Shown in pieces: positions 52,184 to 60,776 of a stretch of DNA of 64,000 bases. Under the pieces are notes generated by a model that saw only the letters and a program-made list of their open reading frames with translations, searched no databases and was not told where the DNA came from. This DNA comes from Dyella_B nitratireducens. Lineage in GTDB: Bacteria; Pseudomonadota; Gammaproteobacteria; Xanthomonadales; Rhodanobacteraceae. The translations under genes and the position numbers were made by a program. Positions within the stretch are counted from its first letter, which is position 1. Each line of letters opens with the position of its first letter. The DNA is taken from assembly GCF_049532905.1 (NCBI RefSeq), contig NZ_CP064032.1, positions 5,580,001 through 5,644,000 on the forward strand, read 5' to 3'.

Positions 52184-52429
52184 ATGAAGCCCGATATCCA
52201 TCCGAATTACCGTCAGGTGGTGTTCCAGGATCTTTCGTCCGAGTTCGCGTTCCTGACGCGCTCCACGATTGCAACCAAGGAAACCGTCAAGTGGGAAGAC
52301 GGCAACGAGTACCCGCTGGTCAAGGTGGATATCTCCAGCCACTCGCACCCGTTCTACACCGGCAAGCAGAAGACCATCGATGCCGGTGGCCGCGTGGACA
52401 AGTTCCGCCGTCGTTACGCGCAAAAGTAA
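52184..52429 (+). CDS. rpmE2: 50S ribosomal protein L31, type B
   Basis: 81 residues, the zinc-free form of L31: MKPDIHPNYRQVVFQDLSSEF, the extra loop DGNEYPLVKVDISSHSHPFYTGKQ and a C-terminal GRVDKFRRRY. No cysteine is present, so the CxxC zinc site of type A L31 is absent. In E. coli the type B paralogue is made under zinc limitation; here a housekeeping-like promoter suggests general use. The ATG at 52184 matches the family; an upstream frame to 52001 has no support. Confidence 0.95.
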   Translation: MKPDIHPNYRQVVFQDLSSEFAFLTRSTIATKETVKWEDGNEYPLVKVDISSHSHPFYTGKQKTIDAGGRVDKFRRRYAQK

Positions 52430-52469
52430 TTCTTTGCGAACTGCTCCTCGGGGCAGATTCAATGATTTT

Positions 52470-52505
52470 GCACAAGGCAGGCCTCGCGCCTGCCTTGTGC
52501 GTTTT
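52470..52505 (+). terminator. Rho-independent terminator after rpmE2
   Basis: A 13-bp perfect stem, GCACAAGGCAGGC (52470-52482) with its inverse at 52488-52500, a five-base loop, then GTTTT. Confidence 0.9.
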
Positions 52506-52554
52506 CACGCTTGTCAATCGGACCATGCGCTTTCGGATTGTTTGTAATCCGATG

Positions 52555-52563
52555 TGCGATAAT
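52555..52563 (+). promoter_or_regulatory. Candidate extended -10 promoter element for gltA
   Basis: TGCGATAAT gives TG-n-GATAAT, an extended -10, about 108 bases before the gltA start. No good -35 lies at 16-18 bases upstream, which extended -10 promoters can tolerate. The resulting leader would be about 100 bases. Confidence 0.4.
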
Positions 52564-52670
52564 GGATGGGATGCATCGCCGCTTTTCCCCCACGTCGATG
52601 CGACTTTCCCTCACCGGCTGGTTGCCGTTATGCGGTTGCCCCGGTGGCGACCCATGCGTAGGAGGTTTCC

Positions 52671-53966
52671 GTGTCCGATTCCAAGTCCGTCAAGCTGGTT
52701 GATGAGTCCAACGGCCGTAGCAGTGAGCTCCCTCTGCTCAGCGGCACGCTTGGCCCCGCCTGCATCGACATTGCCCCCTTGTACAAGGACACCGGGCATT
52801 TCACCTACGATCCGGGTTACGGCAGTACTGCAAGCACCAAGAGCGCCATCACGTATATCGATGGTGATGAGGGTGTGTTGATGTATCGCGGCTATCCGAT
52901 CGAACAGCTTGCGGAAAAGTCCAGCTTCCTCGAAGTGGCGTATTTGCTGCTGAACGGCGAGCTGCCGAACAAGACTCAGTTTGCCTCGTTCGAAAACGAC
53001 ATCACGCATCACACGATGATGCATGAGTCGCACAAGAATTTTTTCCAGGGCTTCCATCACGACGCGCATCCGATGGCCATGCTGGCTGCATCGGTGGCCT
53101 CGCTGTCGGCCTTCTATCATGAAGATCTGGATGTCGATAACCCTGAAGACCGCAAGCTGGCGGCAATTCGCCTGATCGCGAAGATGCCGACGATCGCTGC
53201 AGCGTGCTATCGCTACTCGATCGGCTGGCCCTTCCGCTATCCGCGCAACAATCTCGAATACGTCAACCGCTTCCTACACATGATGTTCGAGGTGCCGAGC
53301 GAGCCGCTGGAGCTCAGCCCAACGTGCGCGAAGGCGTTGGATTTGCTGTTCATCCTGCACGCAGATCACGAACAGAACGCGTCCACTTCCACGGTACGCC
53401 TCGTCGGTTCCACCGGCGCGAACCCGTATGCTTCGGTTGCTGCTGGCATTACTGCTCTGTGGGGTCCGGCACACGGTGGCGCCAACGAAGCTGTGCTGAA
53501 GATGCTTGAGGAGATCGGCTCGCCGGACAAGGTGGAAACCGCGGTCAAGCGTGCCAAGGATAAGAACGACAACTTCCGTCTGATGGGCTTCGGCCATCGT
53601 GTGTATAAGAATTTCGATCCGCGCGCGAAGATCATCCGCGAGATGTGCCACAAAGTGTTGGCCGAGATGGGTGTGAACGACCCACTGCTCGATGTGGCCA
53701 TGAAGCTGGAAGAAGCTGCACTGAAAGACGATTACTTCGTCGAGCGCAAGCTGTATCCGAACGTGGACTTCTATTCCGGCATCATCTACAAGGCGCTGGG
53801 CATTCCTACCGAGATGTTTACGGTGATGTTTGCGATTGCGCGTACCGCCGGCTGGATCGCGCACTGGATCGAGCAGCACGAAACCCCAGGTTCGCGTATT
53901 GGCCGTCCGCGTCAGCTGTATGTCGGCGCCGGCAAGCGTGACTATGTGAGTGCGGACAAGCGCTGA
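52671..53966 (+). CDS. gltA: Citrate synthase, type II
   Basis: Condenses acetyl-CoA and oxaloacetate at the entry to the citric acid cycle. 431 residues, the NADH-sensitive hexameric type seen in gram-negative bacteria. Catalytic residues: His in WGPAHGGANEAV, His in GFGHRVYKNFDPRA and Asp in NVDFYSGIIY. The N-terminal beta domain (LPLLSGTLGPACIDIAPLYK) is present. GTG 52671 is preceded by AGGAGG at six to seven bases, a strong start. Confidence 0.97.
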   Translation: MSDSKSVKLVDESNGRSSELPLLSGTLGPACIDIAPLYKDTGHFTYDPGYGSTASTKSAITYIDGDEGVLMYRGYPIEQLAEKSSFLEVAYLLLNGELPNKTQFASFENDITHHTMMHESHKNFFQGFHHDAHPMAMLAASVASLSAFYHEDLDVDNPEDRKLAAIRLIAKMPTIAAACYRYSIGWPFRYPRNNLEYVNRFLHMMFEVPSEPLELSPTCAKALDLLFILHADHEQNASTSTVRLVGSTGANPYASVAAGITALWGPAHGGANEAVLKMLEEIGSPDKVETAVKRAKDKNDNFRLMGFGHRVYKNFDPRAKIIREMCHKVLAEMGVNDPLLDVAMKLEEAALKDDYFVERKLYPNVDFYSGIIYKALGIPTEMFTVMFAIARTAGWIAHWIEQHETPGSRIGRPRQLYVGAGKRDYVSADKR

Positions 53967-53984
53967 TCAGGCGCGCCATATGAA

Positions 53985-54010
53985 AACGCCCGGCGATGCC
54001 GGGCGTTTTT
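53985..54010. terminator. Rho-independent terminator after gltA
   Basis: AACGCCCGGC (53985-53994), loop GAT and GCCGGGCGTT (53998-54007) followed by T residues to 54010. The A residues before the stem let it serve the convergent gene as well. Confidence 0.9.
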
Positions 54011-54021
54011 GTTTGCGTCGA

Positions 54022-54699
54022 TTATTTAAGCGCAGCTGCTAGTTTTCGCTCGAAATCATCCTGTTGCTCGTCTTCCTCTGACAGCATGATCTCCACCGAA
54101 GCTAGCGATGCGCGGCGCATCGGTTTTTCATCCACACGATCGAGCGGTGCCTGGCGCAGGGCGTTATGCGGCAGCACGGTGAGATCGAAGGGAAGATTGT
54201 CGGCGGCGAACAGCAGTACCGGGTACTCGACCTGCTCATCACGGCTGATGCGCAGGCGCCGCGTCTGCGTTTCGAATGGAACGCCATGTTCACGCAAATA
54301 GATGCCCACGGCTTCGGGATCATCACTGAAGACGTGCAGGCATACGGCTGAATGCGCGTCGGCGGTGCCTTCCAGTACGGCGCCGACCAAGCGTGGTTCG
54401 AAGCGCTCCAGGAAACGCATCGCTTCGATGGCGCTTTCACGCCGTTCTCTTAGTAGTTTGGGTTGGCTTTCTGACTGAAACAGGCGTTGATGTTCGCGTA
54501 AGGCCTGTTCGATTTCGTGGTTGCGGGGAAGCGCCTGCTCATCCAGCACGCCGAGTCTTTCGGCGGCCTTGCGCTTGGCGCGGTGGAAGTCGCGGATGCC
54601 GTGTTCGCTCATCAGGCGCGCCGCCTCCTGGGCGACGCGTAGCCGATTGCGCTGCACACGGTCTTGCGCGTGGATACGATGATGCTCACCTCGTGCCAT
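54022..54699 (-). CDS. Conserved protein of unknown function
   Basis: 225 residues that I cannot name. The first part is basic and helical (RVQRNRLRVAQEAARLMSEHGIRDFHRAKRKAAERLG), the middle acidic-helical (NHEIEQALREHQRLF), and the last half alternates strands (SAVCLHVFSDDPEAVGIYL, EHGVPFETQTRRLRI, YPVLLFAADNLPFDLTVLP), which has the feel of an annotated nucleotidyltransferase-like family in xanthomonads; no catalytic motif is clear. ATG 54699 (MARGEHHRIHAQDRV) with GAGGG seven bases upstream is the start. It is monocistronic and convergent with gltA, upstream neighbour ponA on the same strand. Confidence 0.75.
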   Translation of the reverse strand: MARGEHHRIHAQDRVQRNRLRVAQEAARLMSEHGIRDFHRAKRKAAERLGVLDEQALPRNHEIEQALREHQRLFQSESQPKLLRERRESAIEAMRFLERFEPRLVGAVLEGTADAHSAVCLHVFSDDPEAVGIYLREHGVPFETQTRRLRISRDEQVEYPVLLFAADNLPFDLTVLPHNALRQAPLDRVDEKPMRRASLASVEIMLSEEDEQQDDFERKLAAALK

Positions 54700-54750
54700 G
54701 CTGCGACCCTCTTGTAGTGTGCGGGGGCAGGGCAAGCCTACAGCAAAAAA

Positions 54751-57285
54751 TTAGAAGATGTCGTTAGTCTGCTGTTGATCCTGGTTTTGTTGCTGTTGCT
54801 GTGTGGCCAGGTTGTGCAGGCGATCGATGTCTTCCACCTTGAAGATTTCCTGCATGGCACCGGGGTCACCCTGGGCCGTTGGCAGGCCGCTTTCGCGGTT
54901 GATCAGCATGGTGGTGATGCCTGGCGGCATGGTCAGGCTCTTCTCTGGTGCGCCCTTCAGCGCATCGCCCATGTAGTCGATCCAGATCGGCAGTGCCGCT
55001 TTCGCGCCGAATTCACCCTTGCCCAATGAGGCGAAATCGTCGAAGCCCACCCACACGGCGGTCGAGAGATCGCCGTTGAACCCCACGAACCAAGCGTCGC
55101 GATGGTCGTTGGTCGAACCGGTCTTGCCGGCCAAATCGGCGCGGTTGAGCGCTTTCGCGGCATAGCCTGTACCTGTGGGAGACTGGATCACATCCTTCAT
55201 CAGTGAAGTGACCAGGTAATCGTTGCGAATGTCGATCACGTGCGGGGCCAGCACCGGTGGTGCAGCGCCGCTGTTGTGTACGTCAGCTGGCAGGGCCGTT
55301 TCACCGGCCATCGCCACGCTGGTCGCAGGAGCGGGCGCATTGGACGAGCTTGCCGATACACCATTGGTAAGCATGTTGGCTGGCGGTGGCGCGGGCGGAC
55401 TGTTTTGCAGCAGCCGTGCCGAGCAATCCGCGCAGGCACGGGCCGGGTTTGCGACATAGACCGGCTTGCCATCGCGATCGTCGATTTCGCTGATGAAATA
55501 AGGTGTGACCAGGTAGCCGCCGTTGGCGAATACGGCAAAGCCGCGTGCCATGCTCAACGGTGATACGGAAGCCGTGCCAAGCGCCATCGACAGATTGTTC
55601 GGCAGCGCATCGAGTGGGAAGCCGAAGCGAGTGACATAGTCACGCGTGTAGCGCACACCGATGGCATCGAGCAGTCGCACTGAAACCAGATTCTTCGACT
55701 CGATCAGCGCCTCGCGCAGGCGCATGGGGCCGGCAAACTTGTTGTCGTCGTTGCTCGGTGTCCATAGGCCGTTCGGCTGTGAGGGGTCGGGCAAGGCGAT
55801 CGGCGAGTCGTTGATGATCGAGGCTGGTGTATAGCCGCGCTCAAACGCCGCCGAATAGATGAAGGGCTTGAAGCTCGAGCCGGGCTGGCGGGCAGCCATC
55901 ACCGCGCGGTTGAACTTGCTGCGCTGGAAGTTAAAACCGCCGACCAGGGATTGGATCGCCCCGCTTTCCGGATCAAGCGAAACCAGGGCGGCTTGCGCCT
56001 TCGGAATCTGCGTCAGCTGCCAAACGCCCTTGTCGTCCTGGATCACGCGAATGATGTCGCCGGGCTTGAGAACGGTGTCGACCTTGGTGGGGGCCGCGCC
56101 AACCCGGTTTTCATTGATATAGGGCCGAGCCCAATCCATGGCCTTCAGATCCAGCTTGATCACCTGCTTGCTTGGCAGGAAGACCGAGGCTTCGGTGGCG
56201 GAGGATGCGGTGACCAAGCCCGGGATGAGCCCTGCCACATCCGTATAGCTGGAGAGCAGGTTGCTGTCATCGCTGTCACTGGCGTTCGGCGGCAGCTCCT
56301 CATGGGCTTCCGGCCCACGCCAGCCGTGGCGATGATCGTAAATGCTCAGGCCATCGCGCACGGCTGCAACTGCCGCCTGTTGTCGGGTACTGACCAGTGT
56401 GGTCTTGACGACGTAACCCTCCGTCAGCGCGTCGTTGCCGAGGCGATCCAGTGCCTGCAGCCGGGCCATTTCGGCCAGGTAGGGGGCGTCGACCTGGATC
56501 GGTTGCTCGTGTGGAGCTGCATCATCAGGTGCGTTGATCGCCTGCTCGTATTGCGCCTGGTTGATGTAGCGGTGTTCCAGCATCTGGCCTAATACCCAAT
56601 TGCGACGGGCGACCAGGCGCTGGGTATTGGTGAGCGGATTGACCGCCGAAGGCAGCTGGAAGGTAGAAGCGATGGCGGCGCACTGGGGCACGGTGAGCTG
56701 GTCCAACCGTTTGCCGTAGTAGTACTCGGCCGCCGCTGCCACGCCGTAGGAGCGGTGGCCCAGGAACATCTTGTTGAGATATAGCTCCAGGATCTGGTCC
56801 TTGGTCAGCGTGCTCTCCATGCGCAAGGCGATGAACATCTCGATCAGCTTGCGGGAATACAGCTTTTCCGGACTCAGGAAGAAGTTGCGCGCCACCTGCT
56901 GGGTAATGGTGGAGCCGCCCTGGGTCTTGTTGCCGCCGGAGGCCAGCACGTGGAAGCCGGCACGCATCACGCCGCGCCAATCCACGCCAGGATGTGTATA
57001 GAAATCAGCATCTTCCGCTGACAGCACCGCATGCTTGAGCATGTCCGGCACCTGGTCCATGGAAACCGGGATACGGCGCGTTTCACCAAATGTTGCGATC
57101 AGCTTGCCGTCCGCGGTTACCACGCGGAGCGGAACTTGCATGTGGTAGTCCTTGAGCACATCCACCGACGGAATGCGGGGAGAGACCAGCCAGTAGGCCA
57201 CGCCAATGGCCGCAGCGATCATCAGGAGTCCGCTGAAGCCCAGGATCAGCAGCCAGCGCAGCAGGGCTTTAAAAAATCGCGTCAT
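54751..57285 (-). CDS. mrcA: Penicillin-binding protein 1A
   Basis: Bifunctional peptidoglycan glycosyltransferase/transpeptidase, 844 residues. One N-terminal membrane helix (about 10-33). Glycosyltransferase domain with SAEDADFYTHPGVDWRG (catalytic Glu) and GGSTITQQVARNFFL. An OB-like insertion follows. Transpeptidase motifs: PGSSFKPF (SxxK), SKN and KTGST. Between SKN and KTG a Pro/Ala/Ser-rich insert lies near residues 645-695. The C-terminus is a Gln-rich tail (QQQQQNQDQQQ). Divergent from pilMNOPQ, the order conserved in Pseudomonas and xanthomonads. Confidence 0.95.
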   Translation of the reverse strand: MTRFFKALLRWLLILGFSGLLMIAAAIGVAYWLVSPRIPSVDVLKDYHMQVPLRVVTADGKLIATFGETRRIPVSMDQVPDMLKHAVLSAEDADFYTHPGVDWRGVMRAGFHVLASGGNKTQGGSTITQQVARNFFLSPEKLYSRKLIEMFIALRMESTLTKDQILELYLNKMFLGHRSYGVAAAAEYYYGKRLDQLTVPQCAAIASTFQLPSAVNPLTNTQRLVARRNWVLGQMLEHRYINQAQYEQAINAPDDAAPHEQPIQVDAPYLAEMARLQALDRLGNDALTEGYVVKTTLVSTRQQAAVAAVRDGLSIYDHRHGWRGPEAHEELPPNASDSDDSNLLSSYTDVAGLIPGLVTASSATEASVFLPSKQVIKLDLKAMDWARPYINENRVGAAPTKVDTVLKPGDIIRVIQDDKGVWQLTQIPKAQAALVSLDPESGAIQSLVGGFNFQRSKFNRAVMAARQPGSSFKPFIYSAAFERGYTPASIINDSPIALPDPSQPNGLWTPSNDDNKFAGPMRLREALIESKNLVSVRLLDAIGVRYTRDYVTRFGFPLDALPNNLSMALGTASVSPLSMARGFAVFANGGYLVTPYFISEIDDRDGKPVYVANPARACADCSARLLQNSPPAPPPANMLTNGVSASSSNAPAPATSVAMAGETALPADVHNSGAAPPVLAPHVIDIRNDYLVTSLMKDVIQSPTGTGYAAKALNRADLAGKTGSTNDHRDAWFVGFNGDLSTAVWVGFDDFASLGKGEFGAKAALPIWIDYMGDALKGAPEKSLTMPPGITTMLINRESGLPTAQGDPGAMQEIFKVEDIDRLHNLATQQQQQNQDQQQTNDIF

Positions 57286-57296
57286 GTGGTTTGGGG

Positions 57297-57557
57297 TGCT
57301 CTGATTCGTTCTGCGTAGGTGTCACCGGCCCTGTCTGTTCGCAGGGCACAGGACCATCGGCGAAGGCAGACTGGCCGTCTGTCGAGACGGTGGGCCGAAG
57401 GCATGCGGACAGACAGGGCCGGCCCGAAGGGTGATGTCCAGAAGGCCCGCAGGCTGCGCCGCGCGGCTTGAAAAGGCAACCAGCCTTCCCTGCGCCGTGC
57501 GACACACCCTGCGGGCCTTCTGAACATCATGCCACCTACGCAGAACGAATCAGAGCA
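57297..57557. mobile_element. 261-bp non-coding element with 25-bp perfect terminal inverted repeats
   Basis: The ends (57297-57321 and 57533-57557) are exact inverses. Inside are two more stems: a 14-bp perfect arm pair at 57325-57338/57409-57422 (CCGGCCCTGTCTGT) and a 15-bp perfect pair at 57439-57453/57508-57522 (CAGAAGGCCCGCAGG), which extends to 21 bp with one mismatch. The whole could fold as a three-way cruciform. No coding gene fits. It has the size and symmetry of a miniature element; no flanking duplication is clear. It lies in the ponA-pilM promoter region, 12 bases before the ponA start. Confidence 0.65.
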
Positions 57558-57716
57558 TCCCATAGCGAGACCTGAGTCAAAACAGACCAAAGTATAGATG
57601 TAGCAGTATGGGGGTCATCAGCAGCGGGTTAGCAAAACCTTAATCTCGATATTGGCGGATTGGTCCAAATGTGCAGGACATCACGCCAAAAGTCTCGAAG
57701 AAGATCGTGTAGGCCG

Positions 57717-57745
57717 TTGCTATTGCGTTAATTTTTGGATTTAAT
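57717..57745 (+). promoter_or_regulatory. Candidate promoter for pilMNOPQ
   Basis: TTGCTA (57717-57722) and TTTAAT (57740-57745) are 17 bases apart, about 57 bases before pilM. It lies outside the inverted-repeat element. The rest of 57558-57802 shows no gene. Sequence match only. Confidence 0.45.
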
Positions 57746-57802
57746 GGCCCGGCAATCCTGCCAGTATCTGGCGGAAGCGCCAGGGGTCAAGGGGGAATCG
57801 TC

Positions 57803-58861
57803 GTGGGGCTCTTTACACCCAAGAAGCCGCCGTTGGTCGGCGTCGACATTAGCTCGACCGCCGTCAAGCTGCTGCAGCTTAGCCAGGCAGGAGGTCGTTA
57901 TCGCGTGGAGCACTACGCGATCGAGCCGCTGCCCCCGAATGCGGTGGTCGAAAAGAACATCGTCGAGGTCGAGGCGGTGGGCGAAGCGGTGCGCCGCGCA
58001 CTGTCGCGTTCCGGCGCCAAGATCAAGCACGCCGCTGCCGCGGTGGCCGGCTCCGCCGTGATCACCCGCATCGTGCCGATGCCGGCCGAGCTGTCGGAGG
58101 AGGATCTGGAAGGCCAGATCCAGGTCGAGGCGAACCAGTACATCCCGTACCCGATCGAGGAAGTGAGCCTCGATTTCGAGGTGCTAGGACCGGTGCGCGA
58201 CAACCCTGAAATGAACAACATACTCCTGGCTGCCTCGCGCACGGAGAATGTGGACATGCGCGTGGCCGCGCTGGACCTGGGTGGCCTCGCTGCACAGGTG
58301 ATCGACGTCGAGGCCTTCGCCATGGAAAACGCCTTCACGCTGATCGCCGACCAGCTCAACGTCGGACGTGATGCGCTGGTCGCGGTGATCGACATCGGCG
58401 CCACCATGACCACCCTGTCCGTCCTGAAGAACCAGCGCACGATCTATTCGCGCGAGCAGGTCTTTGGCGGCAAGCAGCTCACCGACGAAATCATGCGCCG
58501 CTACGGCCTTTCCTATGAGGAAGCCGGCCGTGCCAAGCGAAAGGGCGGCCTGCCGGAATCCTACGAGACCGAGGCGCTGCAACCGTTCAAGGAATCGCTC
58601 GTCCAGCAGATCAGCCGTCTGCTGCAGTTCTTCTATGCAGGCAGCGAATTCAGCAAAGTTGATCAGGTGGTGCTAGCCGGCGGTTGCGCGTCGATCGAAG
58701 GCATCAGCGCGATGCTTGAGGAGCAGCTTGGCCTGCCGTGTGTGGTCGCCAATCCGCTGGCGCGGATGTCGCTCTCCAGCCGGGTGCAAGCGCAGTCGCT
58801 GACCCAGGACGCACCAGCACTGATGATCGCGGTCGGACTCGCCATGAGGAGTTTCGACTGA
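57803..58861 (+). CDS. pilM: Type IV pilus inner-membrane platform protein PilM
   Basis: 352 residues, an actin-like ATPase-fold protein on the cytoplasmic face of the pilus alignment complex. N-terminus VGVDISSTAVKLLQL (phosphate 1 loop), GSAVITRIVPMP, AVIDIGATMTTLSVL and VLAGGCASIEGI. It binds the N-terminal tail of PilN. GTG 57803 follows GGGGGAATC. Its stop overlaps the pilN start (TGATG). First gene of the pil operon. Confidence 0.95.
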   Translation: MGLFTPKKPPLVGVDISSTAVKLLQLSQAGGRYRVEHYAIEPLPPNAVVEKNIVEVEAVGEAVRRALSRSGAKIKHAAAAVAGSAVITRIVPMPAELSEEDLEGQIQVEANQYIPYPIEEVSLDFEVLGPVRDNPEMNNILLAASRTENVDMRVAALDLGGLAAQVIDVEAFAMENAFTLIADQLNVGRDALVAVIDIGATMTTLSVLKNQRTIYSREQVFGGKQLTDEIMRRYGLSYEEAGRAKRKGGLPESYETEALQPFKESLVQQISRLLQFFYAGSEFSKVDQVVLAGGCASIEGISAMLEEQLGLPCVVANPLARMSLSSRVQAQSLTQDAPALMIAVGLAMRSFD

Positions 58862-59565
58862 TGGCACACATCAACCTACTTCCGTGGCGCGCCGAGCGCC
58901 GCAAGATCCGGCAGCGCGAGTTCTTCATGCAGCTGGGCGCAGCGGGCCTGGTAGCCATCGGCGTGTTGTTCCTGTGGTGGTTCTGGATGGACATGCGCAT
59001 CGACAACCAGAACGATCGCAATGCCTACATGCAGGACCAGATCAAGCAGGTCGATGCACGGCTGGAAAAGATCAAGGATCTGGAAAAAGTTCGTGCGCAG
59101 CTGCTTGCACGCAAGCAGATCATTGAACAATTGCAGGCCAATCGTTCGCAGATGGTGCACTTGTTTGACGAGATGGTGAAAACCATTCCAAGCAACGTGC
59201 GTCTGACCTCGATCAAGCAGGCTGGCGATCAGATGGTGCTGGGCGGCGTGGCGCAATCCAACGCCAGCGTGGCCGAGTACATGCGCAACATCGAAACGTC
59301 GCCGTGGATGGGCCAGGCCGACCTCAGCAAGACCGAGAACAGCCACGATGCCACGCGGATGCCGTACAGCTTTGGTCTGACGGTGGCGCTCTCCAAGCCC
59401 AAGGATGATAGCGCTGGGCAGGGCGGTGTCCCGGCTTCGTCGAGCACGAGCGCTGGCGCTTCAACCACACCGGTCGGCAAGCCTCCCGTTACGACACCCC
59501 CTGCAACTGCGTCCTTGCCGGCCAAGCCGCCGGGCATGACGCCAGCCAAGGGAGGGGCCAAATAA
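58861..59565 (+). CDS. pilN: Type IV pilus assembly protein PilN
   Basis: 234 residues. It begins with the conserved PilM-binding peptide MAHINLLPWRAERR, then one membrane helix (about 21-41, LGAAGLVAIGVLFLWWFW), a coiled coil to about residue 100 and a ferredoxin-like fold (NVRLTSIKQAGDQMVLGGVA). The last 60 residues are a Ser/Thr/Pro/Ala-rich tail that is longer than usual. Partner of PilO. Stop and pilO start overlap (TAATG). Confidence 0.94.
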   Translation: MAHINLLPWRAERRKIRQREFFMQLGAAGLVAIGVLFLWWFWMDMRIDNQNDRNAYMQDQIKQVDARLEKIKDLEKVRAQLLARKQIIEQLQANRSQMVHLFDEMVKTIPSNVRLTSIKQAGDQMVLGGVAQSNASVAEYMRNIETSPWMGQADLSKTENSHDATRMPYSFGLTVALSKPKDDSAGQGGVPASSSTSAGASTTPVGKPPVTTPPATASLPAKPPGMTPAKGGAK

Positions 59566-60227
59566 TGAAACTCTTCGATGATCTGCGCAGTCTCGACTAC
59601 AACAACGTCGGTGGCTGGCCGAAATCGGTCAAGACGTTTTTCACCGTGTTGTTGTTCTTGGTGATCATGCTTGCCGGCTGGTACTTCGTTGTCAACGATC
59701 AGCAGGACACGCTGCAGAACCTTGTCGGCAAGGAAGAGAAACTCAAACAGGAGTTCTCCGAGAAACAGGCCAAGTCGGTCAATCTCGAAGCCTTGCAGCA
59801 GCAGTTGGATGAAATGAAGGACATGCTGCGCCAGCTGTTGCGTCAGCTGCCCAGCAAGACCGAAATGCCCGAGCTGCTGGTGGATGTGTCACAGACGGCC
59901 CTGTCGGCCGGCCTGCAGCAGGAACTGTTCCAGCCGGGTACGGAAATTCCGAAAGACTTCTACGCGGAAAAGCCGATCCAGCTGAAGATGATCGGTACGT
60001 ATCATCAGTTCGGCGCTTTCATCAGCGGTGTGGCTTCGCTGCCGCGCGTGGTGATCCTTACCATGCACGATGTCTCGCTTACGCCCCTCAATCCGCCGGC
60101 CAAAGGTGCGGAGCCAGCCTCCAACCAGTTGCTGGTCTTGCAAGGTACGGTAAAAACCTATCGTTACCTCGAAGACTCCGAAACGAATGAGGGGAGCAAA
60201 GCGAAGAAGGTCGGGGGGCAGAAATGA
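59565..60227 (+). CDS. pilO: Type IV pilus assembly protein PilO
   Basis: 220 residues. Cytoplasmic N-terminus with LRSLDYNNVGGWP, a membrane helix at about 22-45 (VKTFFTVLLFLVIMLAGWYFVV), a coiled coil (LQNLVGKEEKLKQEFSEKQ) and a periplasmic fold (PIQLKMIGTYHQFGAFISGVA). Heterodimer with PilN; the pair forms the ring that links PilM to PilP. The stop overlaps pilP by four bases. Confidence 0.95.
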   Translation: MKLFDDLRSLDYNNVGGWPKSVKTFFTVLLFLVIMLAGWYFVVNDQQDTLQNLVGKEEKLKQEFSEKQAKSVNLEALQQQLDEMKDMLRQLLRQLPSKTEMPELLVDVSQTALSAGLQQELFQPGTEIPKDFYAEKPIQLKMIGTYHQFGAFISGVASLPRVVILTMHDVSLTPLNPPAKGAEPASNQLLVLQGTVKTYRYLEDSETNEGSKAKKVGGQK

Positions 60228-60757
60228 GAGTCATGACTGCCATGAAGCCAGCTCACCTGGTGAAGCTGTCGCTGATGATCGCCACCGCGCTCACGCTGAC
60301 GGGTTGTACGCGCGGCATGTCCGACTTGCGTGAATGGGTTGCGCAGGAGAAAGCCAAACGTGGTGCGCCGATTCCTGCGCTGCCGGTGATCAAGACCTTC
60401 GAAACCTTCACCTACAACGACCAGGACAAGCGCGACCCGTTCAGCCCCAGCCAGGACGAATTGAATCAGGGCAACGGTCCGCGTCCGGATGAAGGTCGTC
60501 CGCGACAACCGCTGGAAGCCTACTCGCTGGATAGCCTGAGGATGGTTGGCACGATCGGTGCTGGTTCCACCATGGAAGCTCTTATCAAAGACCCCGGCGG
60601 AGTGATCCACCGCGTGCACAGCAACGAATACATGGGCCAGAACTACGGGCGCGTCACCGCTATCACCGGTGACCACGTCGACCTGGTCGAATTGGTTTCC
60701 AACGGCAATGGCGGCTGGATGGAACGTCCGGCCAGCATCGCGCTTGAGGCGAAATAG
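60224..60757 (+). CDS. pilP: Type IV pilus lipoprotein PilP
   Basis: 177 residues. Lipoprotein signal with lipobox LTGC near residue 28. Then a flexible stretch and the HR domain: YNDQDKRDPFSP, YSLDSLRMVGTIGAG, VHRVHSNEYMGQNYGRVTAI and VELVSNGNGGW, typical of PilP. It links PilNO to the PilQ secretin. GGGGGG at about five bases upstream supports the start. pilQ follows after 19 bases. Confidence 0.95.
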   Translation: MRVMTAMKPAHLVKLSLMIATALTLTGCTRGMSDLREWVAQEKAKRGAPIPALPVIKTFETFTYNDQDKRDPFSPSQDELNQGNGPRPDEGRPRQPLEAYSLDSLRMVGTIGAGSTMEALIKDPGGVIHRVHSNEYMGQNYGRVTAITGDHVDLVELVSNGNGGWMERPASIALEAK

Positions 60758-60776
60758 GAATACAGGGGCTGATGCA

